Origin: CAYVTD01 sp964454445
GTDB lineage: Bacteria > Bacteroidota > Ignavibacteria > Kapaibacteriales > UBA2268
Direction of reading: 5' to 3'
Length of the DNA stretch: 64,000 nucleotides
Assembly (NCBI GenBank): GCA_964454445.1
Contig: CAYVTD010000005.1
Location: forward strand, 22,921 to 86,920
Shown here: positions 1-8,280 of the stretch, piece after piece
Layout of the letters: each line of letters starts with the position of its first letter
Position numbering within the stretch: position 1 is the stretch's first letter
Notes under the pieces: generated by a model
The model's input: the letters and a program-made list of their open reading frames with translations, nothing else
What the model was told of the DNA's origin: nothing
The model's database searches: none
Position numbers and translations under genes: made by a program

Positions 1-1046
1 TGAGCAAGCCGATTTCTACCCAAAACGAGTTCGCCGGATAAATCCATAAGAGTTTCGACTCTGCCAACATCGACACGTATTGTTTCAGTAGTAGCAGCAG
101 GCTTTTTTATGCCTTGCGACTTTTTATCTTGTTGATAGGCAGTTGAAGGTTCGTTAACAGAATGAGTTAAAGCAGGTGCAGCCGTTTTTTCCTTTTTATC
201 CTCTTTTTTAAGTTCTTGTGCATCTTCTTTTAAAATTTTTTCGTCAATGTGTTTTTCTTTGGTGCTTGTAGCAAGCTCGTTTATTGTTTGTTTAATCTCT
301 TTAACAAATTCAGAGTTTATTTCTGCGAAGGCATCTTGGATAAGTTGTAATTCTTCTTCGGTAAAGTCGCCTGGTTTTGACACAAGGTTGTCATTATTAA
401 GTATATTCTTTACGGCGCTTGTCGTTTCTGGGGGACTGCCAATATCTTGCTCAGAGTCTATTATAATGTCTCCAGTATCAGATGCTTCTATGGAATCATC
501 TAAAGAAGTATCTTGAGCGGTAGTGTCTATATCTTCATTATCAAAAGTTGTTTCAATAGATGTATCTTCAGTTATTATATCATCTTGCATATTATATAAA
601 TTGGCATCAGGAGTAATAGGGGTTATTATTCCTTGTTGTGCTGGCTTTGGGTTTCGCAGTTTTTCAATTTTCTCGATTGTATCGCTATAATCGACAGGTG
701 AATCGTCAGCTTCTTGAACTTTTTGCAGCAAATCTTCAATCCAATCGTGTACTTCGAGCAAAATATCGACAATAGGCAGAGTAACTTTCAATTCGGAGCG
801 TCGTAATTTGTTGAGAAGGTCTTCGGCGTGGTGGGTAATGCCTGCAATATCGTCGAAACCCATAAAAGAGGAAGTGCCTTTTATTGTGTGAAAACTTCTA
901 AAAACTCTGTTCAAAAGTTCTATATCTTCGCTTTGGGTTTCTAAATCTACAAGGTCATGTGAAAGCGTATCGAGGAGTTCGCGTGTTTCGATGAGAAAAC
1001 CCTCGAAAATTTCCTGCATGTCAGGGTCAATAAAACTATGAGCCAT
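1..1046 (-). CDS. cheA: Chemotaxis histidine kinase CheA, N-terminal part (cut by window edge)
   Basis: Partial: the C-terminus lies beyond the window edge. Translating the complement from the ATG at 1046 gives an open frame to base 1. Residues 1-110 form an Hpt (P1) domain with the phospho-accepting histidine at about residue 53 in RVFRSFHTIKG. A long acidic, low-complexity linker follows, and the last visible residues (GRVETLMDLSGELVLGRN) match the start of the CheA P3 dimerisation domain. CheA autophosphorylates in response to receptors and passes phosphate to CheY. The gene follows cheZ on the same strand with a 51-base gap, last of the visible chemotaxis block. The ATPase, P5 and any P2 domain cannot be judged from this fragment. 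Confidence 0.93.
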   Translation of the reverse strand, partial: MAHSFIDPDMQEIFEGFLIETRELLDTLSHDLVDLETQSEDIELLNRVFRSFHTIKGTSSFMGFDDIAGITHHAEDLLNKLRRSELKVTLPIVDILLEVHDWIEDLLQKVQEADDSPVDYSDTIEKIEKLRNPKPAQQGIITPITPDANLYNMQDDIITEDTSIETTFDNEDIDTTAQDTSLDDSIEASDTGDIIIDSEQDIGSPPETTSAVKNILNNDNLVSKPGDFTEEELQLIQDAFAEINSEFVKEIKQTINELATSTKEKHIDEKILKEDAQELKKEDKKEKTAAPALTHSVNEPSTAYQQDKKSQGIKKPAATTETIRVDVGRVETLMDLSGELVLGRNRLA

Positions 1047-1097
1047 ATTTTCCTCAGGCGTTTTTTTGCATTGAGTTTCCTATTGCTATCTAATGAA

Positions 1098-2150
1098 TTA
1101 TTTTTCTCCGGAGAAGATAGCATCTATATCTTCTTGTGAAAAATGGGTAAAATCATCTTCATCGATTGCAACTTCATCGTTTTCTTTAAGATCATTGGGA
1201 TTAATGTCAGAGACAGATGGTTCAAATATTGTTTCGTCGTCTGATTGGTTGAGGTTAGGGTTATCCTTTTCAATTTCTTCGTCATTTGCTCCATTCCCAG
1301 CAAACAGAGCATCAATATCGTCGTCGCTAGCCACTTGCAAACCGTCAATATCAGCTGCAGCTTCGCTTATATTGTCGATCATTAAATCAATTTCGCCTTG
1401 CCGTGTTTCTTTTCCAGCAATAGAGTCGACTGCTTCTGGATCGAAAGCTATTCTTCTGTGGAGTGTGGTAACATTGGTTCTTTCGTAGCTTTTTTCTTCT
1501 TCTAATATTTCATTAATTCCGGATATTCGAAATTTACCCATAATGCCCGACAGCTTGTCCTGAATAGTTTCGAGGAGATGATTAACAGCGGCGATTTGTT
1601 GTGATGTGATATCTTGCACTTGTAATGAATACATGATATTATTAGAATCATCTTTAATGCTTTCGAGAAGACTTTCGTTTTCTATGAAAGCTTTTTGATA
1701 TTCTTTTCCATGTGAACCTCTTAAATTATTGATAATTTTTGACAGGCTGTTAGTGTAAGAAGTAATATCTTCGTCGTTGTCGGCGGCATGTTGCAAAATT
1801 TCGAGCGCTTTTATTGGGCTTTGACGACGATTTTTTTCAATATCCGACATCAGCTTAAGATTGCCCGAAATAAGATCAGCTTTATAAACTAAGCCGTCAA
1901 CAATGTCCATAATCTCGGTGGTTGCCAGTTCTGTGGCTTCAGTAACTTTTGAAAGCTGCTTAGAAGCATTTGGCATTTTCTTTAAATTCTCTTCGATATT
2001 TGTATTGATTTCGTCGATCAATGGCTTAATCTCTTTAACAAAAAGAAAAATTTCCTCTAAGAACGGTATTACTCTTTGCCCGAGAGTAAACAGCGCCTTG
2101 AGTTCTTCAGCTTTTCGCAGTAAAACATTTATGTCCATATCTTTCATCAA
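1098..2150 (-). CDS. cheZ: CheZ-type CheY-P phosphatase with two FliM-like CheY-binding motifs
   Basis: The 350-residue product is mainly helical at the N-terminus. It carries the CheZ active-site signature QDITSQQ at residues 179-185, with D180 and Q184 matching the catalytic Asp/Gln pair of CheZ. CheZ dephosphorylates CheY-P. The C-terminal 80 residues are acidic and contain two copies of a motif resembling the FliM N-terminal CheY-binding peptide: SDDDIDALFAG near residues 275-285 and FSQEDIDAIFSG near 337-348. E. coli CheZ also has a C-terminal CheY-binding peptide, but a duplicated FliM-like form is unusual. The gene lies 23 bases after cheY and just before cheA. The family call is firm; the binding role of the two motifs is inference. 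Confidence 0.85.
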   Translation of the reverse strand: MMKDMDINVLLRKAEELKALFTLGQRVIPFLEEIFLFVKEIKPLIDEINTNIEENLKKMPNASKQLSKVTEATELATTEIMDIVDGLVYKADLISGNLKLMSDIEKNRRQSPIKALEILQHAADNDEDITSYTNSLSKIINNLRGSHGKEYQKAFIENESLLESIKDDSNNIMYSLQVQDITSQQIAAVNHLLETIQDKLSGIMGKFRISGINEILEEEKSYERTNVTTLHRRIAFDPEAVDSIAGKETRQGEIDLMIDNISEAAADIDGLQVASDDDIDALFAGNGANDEEIEKDNPNLNQSDDETIFEPSVSDINPNDLKENDEVAIDEDDFTHFSQEDIDAIFSGEK

Positions 2151-2173
2151 ATAATCTCCTGGATTATCATTTA

Positions 2174-2557
2174 TTAAATTTGCTCCATACCAACTGCTTT
2201 TAGCACAGCATTGAGCTTTTCTTTTAAAATAGGTGGGGTAAAGGGTTTGACAATATAATTATTTACTCTTGCTTTTAATGCTTCAACGATATCCTGCTTC
2301 AAACCTCGTGTAGTAACCATTAAAATTGGGAGATGTTTTAATTTGTCGGATGAACGGATTGCTCTTGTAAGCTCAAGACCGGTCATATTTGGCATATTCC
2401 AATCGGTAATAACGAAATCAACTTCGTTGGTTCCGAGCTTTTCAAGAGCTTGCACTCCATCTTCAGCTTCGACAACATCGGTATAACCAAAGGTCTTTAG
2501 CGCATTAATGACAATTCGTCTCATCGTTGGCGAGTCATCTACAACTAGAAAGCGCAT
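2174..2557 (-). CDS. cheY: CheY-like response regulator
   Basis: A single 127-residue receiver domain. Acidic pocket D7/D8, phospho-acceptor D52 (VITDWNMPNM), switch Thr at 82 (ILMVTTRG) and the conserved lysine K104 (IVKPF) are all present. There is no output domain, as expected for a regulator that acts by binding its target. It sits directly upstream of the CheZ-type phosphatase and downstream of a second receiver. The tryptophan after the phospho-Asp (DWNMP) matches the classical E. coli CheY sequence, so of the two receivers here this is the better candidate for the motor-binding CheY. Confidence 0.9.
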   Translation of the reverse strand: MRFLVVDDSPTMRRIVINALKTFGYTDVVEAEDGVQALEKLGTNEVDFVITDWNMPNMTGLELTRAIRSSDKLKHLPILMVTTRGLKQDIVEALKARVNNYIVKPFTPPILKEKLNAVLKAVGMEQI

Positions 2558-2629
2558 CTACCTGTTCCTTTAAATTTATAAATTTATATATTATTTTCAA
2601 GTTCTTTAAAGCAAAATTTGTTCCAAAAT

Positions 2630-3010
2630 TTAACCAAGATATTTTGCTACCTCATATTGTATCCTTTTTGTGTTAAAGGGCTTGATTAAATAAGAATTAG
2701 CGCCAGATTTGATACCTTCGCTCACATCTTCGTCTTTGGCGAGTGAAGACAAAATGATAATAGGCAAATCGACATATTCCGGGTCTTCCCTTAAAGTGCG
2801 AATCAGCTTGAAGCCGTCGATGTTAGGCATATTCAAATCGGTAATCAACATATCAATTTTTTGTTGTGGCAGCTTCTCAAGGGCTTCCATACCATCTTCA
2901 GTTGCAATAACTTTATATCCTGCAAGTTTGAGCGCGAGAGTAATGAACTTTCTCACCGACGAAGAGTCTTCGGCTACTAATATAGTTTTTTGAGTGTTAT
3001 GCTTGTCCAT
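2630..3010 (-). CDS. Second single-domain response regulator (CheY-like)
   Basis: 126 residues forming one receiver domain. E14/D15 form the acidic pocket, D58 is the phospho-acceptor (LITDLNMPNIDG), a Ser pair (ILSSLAK) replaces the switch Thr, and the lysine in LIKPF is conserved. It lies between cheR and the CheY-like gene and is probably co-transcribed (11 bases after cheR). It may be a phosphate sink, a second motor regulator or an adaptor for another output; the sequence does not decide between these. Confidence 0.88.
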   Translation of the reverse strand: MDKHNTQKTILVAEDSSSVRKFITLALKLAGYKVIATEDGMEALEKLPQQKIDMLITDLNMPNIDGFKLIRTLREDPEYVDLPIIILSSLAKDEDVSEGIKSGANSYLIKPFNTKRIQYEVAKYLG

Positions 3011-3021
3011 TATTTCCTCAA

Positions 3022-3975
3022 CTAATCTTTTTTATATGCCATTGCTTTTGGCAGGTGAATTAGTTTAAATGCTTTAGAGATGCCATGCAGCGATTCCGAA
3101 TAACCAATTAGCAGGTATCCGCCCGGGTTTAAAGCATCGTAAAGATAAGAAACTACTTGCTGTTTTGATGGTATATCGAAATATATTAGTACATTGCAGC
3201 AAAAAATTACATCACATCCACTTATCGACTTCATTGCTAGAGGGTCATATAGATTAATGTTAATAAACTTAACAAGTTGTTTTACTTCATTCTTTAGATG
3301 ATAACTGCCGCCAGTTTGAACAAAATATTTTTTTAAGTAAGGAGCGGGAACGTTTCTTATTGCATATTCTTTGTAAATACCACGTTTTGCGGCTTCTATC
3401 ACGGCATTGTTGATGTCGCTGGCTATTATCTGAAAACTAACGCCAGGGAACATTGGTTTAAGTTTTTCGAGAATGATAATAGATAGTGTATATGCTTCTT
3501 CGCCGCTCGAAGATGCGGCACTCCAGATCCGGAAAACAGGTCGGGCTATGCCACGTCGATTTTCTAGTATTTCTGGAACTATGATTTTTTCAAAAGCTTC
3601 AAATTGTTGTTCAGCTCTAAAAAAATAGGTTTCATTGATGGTAATTGCTTCAAAAAGTTGATTAAGTTCCTCACGATTATATGGTTGCTGGATATATGCG
3701 ACATATTCTTCGAAGGTCAGTAAATCTCTTGCCTGCAGACGTTTGGCTATTCTGCCCTCGAGAAGGTATTTCTTGCTGTCTGAAAAATAGATACCACATT
3801 TGTTGTAGATAACATCACGCAACTTGCCAAATGTTTCTTCGGTCATTGTTAGTGCTGACTCTTGGCTTTTCGCTTCCGGTGAGGAGTCGGCAATACTGAC
3901 TGACCTGGAAAACTTGAATTTAAACAAATCAGAGCTCATATTGCTGTCCTGATTGATATCTTGTTGTTCCTGCAC
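3022..3975 (-). CDS. cheR: Chemotaxis protein methyltransferase CheR
   Basis: 317 residues. After an extra N-terminal stretch of about 45 residues comes the all-helical CheR N domain (about residues 46-110), the NETYFFR motif near 113-119, and the S-adenosylmethionine-binding fold with RIWSAASSSGEEAYTL near 149-165. CheR methylates receptor glutamates to adapt chemotaxis signalling. It is third in the minus-strand block, 44 bases after the HEAT-repeat gene. No receptor (MCP) or CheB is visible in the window. The N-terminal extension is Ser/Asp/Gln-rich and probably disordered. Confidence 0.95.
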   Translation of the reverse strand: MQEQQDINQDSNMSSDLFKFKFSRSVSIADSSPEAKSQESALTMTEETFGKLRDVIYNKCGIYFSDSKKYLLEGRIAKRLQARDLLTFEEYVAYIQQPYNREELNQLFEAITINETYFFRAEQQFEAFEKIIVPEILENRRGIARPVFRIWSAASSSGEEAYTLSIIILEKLKPMFPGVSFQIIASDINNAVIEAAKRGIYKEYAIRNVPAPYLKKYFVQTGGSYHLKNEVKQLVKFININLYDPLAMKSISGCDVIFCCNVLIYFDIPSKQQVVSYLYDALNPGGYLLIGYSESLHGISKAFKLIHLPKAMAYKKD

Positions 3976-4019
3976 TTGCCAATTGCTCTTTTATATTTTT
4001 TCTTATCATTTGTTTTGTA

Positions 4020-5387
4020 TTATTTCATGCCTAAAACAGTTTGAACCATCTCTGTAAAGATGGTATTTACCGAGCCAAGCTGCATCAAATCATTTTCAAA
4101 TTCGTCTTGTAAATTGAGATTTTGTATTAAATCGATTGCCTCTTTGATTTGTCCCGTACTGCCTGTTACAATAAAACTGCGGATTTTCTTGAAAACAAGA
4201 GACTTTTCTAATTGTAATAGTATTTCGACGATTTGTGACGAATGTTCTTTTGGCTTTTCAAAAGTGATGTTTATTATTGTATTGATTATCTCTGTCGCAT
4301 TGGCTGGCAAAGAAATTTCCCAAAACATTGGCAGATAGGACACAATTTCAATTAATGAACTGTCTTCGTCCAAACTTGTGTATAGCAATCTGAAAAACTT
4401 ACTGCAAGCTGATTGTTCAGAACTACTTAGTAAATTATGTAATATATGTTGCTGTGTGTCTGGGTTATTGTGCAGCACCTCGTTGACCAAACTTGGGACG
4501 TCTTCAATAGAATAATTATCACCGAGGGCAAACAATCCTGCCATTCGGATATCGACATCATCGTCAAGCAATGCATTGCGCGCTATGTATTTTAATTCGT
4601 TTGGTAGCGATATTGCTTGATTTTGACGATAGGAAATTGCTAAAATGGTTTTTAATAAAATTGTTTGTAATTCTTCGGGGACATTTGGCAATTCGTCCAT
4701 TAGCTCGATAGCTATTGAAGTTTCTTGCCCGCAGAATGCAAGAGCATCAATTGAGGCAGTTTTCAAAAAGAGATCGTTTTCTGTTCTTACTCTGTCAATT
4801 AAGAATTCTTCTGCACTTTTGCCTCCAATTTTACCTACTGAATCGATGACTATCGGTCGTAACTCTTCGTATTTATTATATACTTCCAATAATTTTCCTA
4901 GAGAATCCCTATCTTTCAAATTACCGACAGCTTCGGCTGCTGACGACACCACATTAACAACATCGTCGTCCATCAAGTTGCGAATATATTTGCCATTTTC
5001 AGGTTCTCCAATTAATCCGATAATATCGCAAGCAAATTTTTTATTGTCAGGGTCTTCGTCAGTTAGATAAGGAAGCAAGGCATCTAGAGATATGTTGCCA
5101 ATCCTGGTAAGTATGTCACCGGCAAGATTGCGTACTTCTATTTCGTTATGGGTTATTAATGGTGCTACTGTTTTGGCGGAAGTTAGCTTCCATTCATTAG
5201 GCAAATTAACAAGGGCTCTGGAGCAAATATCTTTTACGCCGTTGTCTTGATAGAGTAGTCCCTCGGCAAGTGCTGATATGATCTGCTCATCATATTTTTT
5301 TGAATTGGCAAGACTTTCGGCCGCTCTGCGTCGCGAATAAGCATCGGCTGCATTTCTAAGTTGTAGAATTAGTCTTTCATCTGCCAT
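4020..5387 (-). CDS. HEAT-repeat protein in chemotaxis block
   Basis: 455 residues made of repeated helical pairs of HEAT/PBS-lyase type, most obvious over residues 10-250 (for example AGDILTRIGNISLDALLPYL, then LIGEPENGKYIRNLM, then AVGNLKDRDSLGKLL). There is no signal peptide or membrane segment, so it is probably cytoplasmic. Such proteins are usually protein-binding scaffolds. Its place between the NtrC-type regulator and cheR suggests a role in the signalling array or its control, but no specific function can be read from the sequence. Confidence 0.75.
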   Translation of the reverse strand: MADERLILQLRNAADAYSRRRAAESLANSKKYDEQIISALAEGLLYQDNGVKDICSRALVNLPNEWKLTSAKTVAPLITHNEIEVRNLAGDILTRIGNISLDALLPYLTDEDPDNKKFACDIIGLIGEPENGKYIRNLMDDDVVNVVSSAAEAVGNLKDRDSLGKLLEVYNKYEELRPIVIDSVGKIGGKSAEEFLIDRVRTENDLFLKTASIDALAFCGQETSIAIELMDELPNVPEELQTILLKTILAISYRQNQAISLPNELKYIARNALLDDDVDIRMAGLFALGDNYSIEDVPSLVNEVLHNNPDTQQHILHNLLSSSEQSACSKFFRLLYTSLDEDSSLIEIVSYLPMFWEISLPANATEIINTIINITFEKPKEHSSQIVEILLQLEKSLVFKKIRSFIVTGSTGQIKEAIDLIQNLNLQDEFENDLMQLGSVNTIFTEMVQTVLGMK

Positions 5388-5495
5388 ATTTCTGCCCTTG
5401 TTTCTTTTTCTTTATAGTTTTTCTATTTTGTACTTGTTTATAGAAATTTAAACTTAAATAATTAATGTCAAATTATAAAAAAAATTTTTATTTTT

Positions 5496-6914
5496 TCAAG
5501 TGATATTTCTTCCACTTATATTAATATTCAACTGCTCGATACGATACCGTAGTTTAGCTCTTGAAATGCTCATTAGTTTTGCTGCTTTTATTTGATTGCC
5601 CCCGGATATTTTCAATGTTTTGATAATCATATCGCGCAAAACATTAGCCATAGAGGCTCCTTCGCTTGAAATCTCGAGGAAATGTTCGCCCGGCTTTAAG
5701 GTTGGTAGCAATGCTCCAGCAGGTTTAGATGCAATTGTAGGTTTCAAAAAGTCAATCGATTCTTTTGAAATAATATCGTTAGTTTCCAGCAAAACAACTC
5801 GTTCAATTATGTTTCTCAATTCTCTAATATTGCCTTTCCATTTGTAATTCATCATCAAATCGGCGGCTTCGCTGGTGAAACCTGTAATATTCTTCCCGAA
5901 TTTTTTGTTGAAATCTTTAACGAAACTTGTGGCAAGGAGTATAATATCATTTCCTCTTTCTCGCAGCGGGGGCAATTGCAGGCGGGCTACATTTAGTCGA
6001 TAAAACAAATCTTCACGGAATTTTCCCTCTTCTACGAGCTTGTCGATTTCTCGATTAGTTGAAGCTATTACACGCACATCGACTGATATTTCTTTTGTGC
6101 CGCCAAGCCGGTAGTACTTGCGTTCTTGTAGTACTCTAAGCAATTTAACCTGCAGTTCCAAGCTTAATTCAGCTATTTCGTCGAAAAGAATAGTGCCGCG
6201 GTGGGCAAGCTCGAATTTTCCTTGTTTGATTTTTTCGGTTGCCCCTGTGAAAGCTCCTTTTTCATAGCCAAACAGTTCGTTTTCGGCTAGTTCTCGGGGT
6301 ATTGCTCCACAATTGATTGTAATAAAGGGACCTTTAGCTCTTTTTGAATGATCGTGTATATATCTTGCGTGAAGTTCTTTGCCGGTGCCTGATTCGCCGA
6401 GAATTAACACGGTAGTATCGGTCGGAGCGGCAATTTTACCAATTTCAAGGGCTTTGCGAATGCCTTCAGATTCGCCGATAATTTCGTTTGTTTGTTCTTC
6501 CCTTAATTTTTCAGAGAGGATATCGACTTGACGGCGAAGGTTATAGTTTTGAAGGGTTCGGTCAACTGCAATTTCGAGTTGCTCGAGGTCGAGCGGTTTG
6601 ACAATGAAATCTTCTGCTCCGAGTTTCATAGCACGGACAGCCATTTTGATATCCGAAAAGGCAGTCATCATTATTACAGGTACAGCAAAGCCTTCTTTTT
6701 TAAGGCGCTCTAATATATTAAGACCGTTTTCATGCCCTAAAAAAATGTCGAGCAAGAGCAAATCAGGTGATACTATGGATAACTCTTCCTGTGCCTGATG
6801 CGAATCTGTATAGGTTATTATCTTGTCGTACTTTTCTGCTAAAATGCCCCTGATTGTTTTATTAACCAAAGGATCATCCTCTATTACGACAATTGTATAG
6901 TTTTGCTTTGACAT
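5496..6914 (-). CDS. NtrC-family sigma-54-dependent response regulator
   Basis: 472 residues in the classical three-domain layout: a receiver with phospho-acceptor D56 (residues 1-120), an AAA+ domain with Walker A GESGTGKE near 170 and the sigma-54-contacting loop GAFTGA near 219, and a C-terminal Fis-type helix-turn-helix (NQIKAAKLMSISRAKLRYRI). The intact GAFTGA loop means it should activate sigma-54 RNA polymerase. No cognate histidine kinase is encoded nearby. It heads the chemotaxis block, and a sigma-54-like promoter lies before flgB at 15898-15913, so a FlgR/FleQ-like role in flagellar control is a reasonable inference. Confidence 0.92.
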   Translation of the reverse strand: MSKQNYTIVVIEDDPLVNKTIRGILAEKYDKIITYTDSHQAQEELSIVSPDLLLLDIFLGHENGLNILERLKKEGFAVPVIMMTAFSDIKMAVRAMKLGAEDFIVKPLDLEQLEIAVDRTLQNYNLRRQVDILSEKLREEQTNEIIGESEGIRKALEIGKIAAPTDTTVLILGESGTGKELHARYIHDHSKRAKGPFITINCGAIPRELAENELFGYEKGAFTGATEKIKQGKFELAHRGTILFDEIAELSLELQVKLLRVLQERKYYRLGGTKEISVDVRVIASTNREIDKLVEEGKFREDLFYRLNVARLQLPPLRERGNDIILLATSFVKDFNKKFGKNITGFTSEAADLMMNYKWKGNIRELRNIIERVVLLETNDIISKESIDFLKPTIASKPAGALLPTLKPGEHFLEISSEGASMANVLRDMIIKTLKISGGNQIKAAKLMSISRAKLRYRIEQLNINISGRNIT

Positions 6915-7056
6915 TGTTATTTCTTAATAATTATATAAACAAGCAAAATATTGTTGCACAATAATAACCAAAATAAATGAATTATTCAAGTAATATTCTT
7001 GTTTAATAAAAATAAATTATATATTCTTAATTGTGGAATGGAGTATTTATTTGCAT

Positions 7057-8274
7057 TTATATTTTGTTTCGATAATAATCAGCGTTTTTTTCTGCTTTTA
7101 AGACTATTTTTCCTTTGTACAGGGTATAGGCAAGAACAATAACCATGGCAAATATGGCAGATAATACTAATGATAGCAGCAGCATTATCTTCATTTTGGG
7201 CGATTCTTGTCCTGATGGTGTTATCGCATGGTCGAGGACTTCGACTGTGGATATATCGCGATGCTCTGTTACTGCTTCTTCAAACCGTTGCGATTCGAGA
7301 TAGATAACAATTTGCTCTGTTATTTTCAGATCGCGCATCATGCCTGTATAAAGTCGGATAAGTTTTGGAATCGAGCCCATTGGTATTGAAAATTCTTCTG
7401 TTCCCGTAAGTCCGCCCCTTTGCACGTTTTCATATTGTTTCTTTAATTCTGCTATTTTCCTCTTGTAAGATTTTATGGTTGGTGAATCAGCCGAAAGGTC
7501 TTGCATAAGTATTTGCATCTCGACTTCCGATTCGGCAAGCAAAGAGCCTATTTTTACTGCTTCAGACAAGATAGCACTTGATTGTTCGGGCAAAGACAAT
7601 ACTTTATATTTATTTTGAAACACTTCGAGGGCATTTTCGATGGAATCGAGGTCTTCGCGCTTTTCGACAAGCATGCTTTCGACATATTTTCTTACGTTGT
7701 GAGCGCTCGACATACTTTTTGTTCTGTTAATATGGTCGAGCCCTTTAATTGCATAATTAGCAGCCCTTGCAGAGAATTCGGCGCTAAGCTTTTTCTCAGT
7801 TTTTCCTGAAAACCAACCCGTAGGCACTGTAGTTTCCAGAATGATCAAACCATTGGGGTTTACATACACATCAATAAACGATGAGGCGATGGCATAAAGC
7901 GTTTCTTTGTCGTAATCAGCAAATTGTGGCAATTTGCCGATATCTGTACTATCAACAATATATTTAGCAACTTCGCGACTTTTGAGTATTTCTACAAAAA
8001 CACGGCTTTTACTGTCCTTGCCCATGCCTCCACCAAAAGAGATCATACCCGACATGCTTTGCAGGAAACTGGATATACCGCCGCTACTTCCTCCTTGCTC
8101 GGGCGGAAGCAGCGTCGCAGTGCTTTTATATTTATAGGGCATTACAAAAGATATTAACAATACAATGAGCATCGAAATCGCAATAAAAATAGAAATAAAC
8201 TTGATATGTTGCCAAAATAGCTTGACAAGCGATAGTAAGTTGATGCCGGTTGTTTCGTTTATTTCTGTATCCAT
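7057..8274 (-). CDS. Wzz/GumC-type polysaccharide chain-length determinant
   Basis: 405 residues with a membrane segment near residues 25-48 and another near 365-390, and a long coiled-coil periplasmic region between them (about 180-330). This is the layout of polysaccharide co-polymerases (Wzz/GumC/KpsE). The second membrane segment is preceded by a Pro-rich stretch (TPSGQESPKMK), as in that family. There is no C-terminal tyrosine kinase. It starts 6 bases after the stop of the Wza-like gene, so the two form an operon for assembly and export of a surface polysaccharide. Confidence 0.88.
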   Translation of the reverse strand: MDTEINETTGINLLSLVKLFWQHIKFISIFIAISMLIVLLISFVMPYKYKSTATLLPPEQGGSSGGISSFLQSMSGMISFGGGMGKDSKSRVFVEILKSREVAKYIVDSTDIGKLPQFADYDKETLYAIASSFIDVYVNPNGLIILETTVPTGWFSGKTEKKLSAEFSARAANYAIKGLDHINRTKSMSSAHNVRKYVESMLVEKREDLDSIENALEVFQNKYKVLSLPEQSSAILSEAVKIGSLLAESEVEMQILMQDLSADSPTIKSYKRKIAELKKQYENVQRGGLTGTEEFSIPMGSIPKLIRLYTGMMRDLKITEQIVIYLESQRFEEAVTEHRDISTVEVLDHAITPSGQESPKMKIMLLLSLVLSAIFAMVIVLAYTLYKGKIVLKAEKNADYYRNKI

Positions 8275-8280
8275 TTAGCC

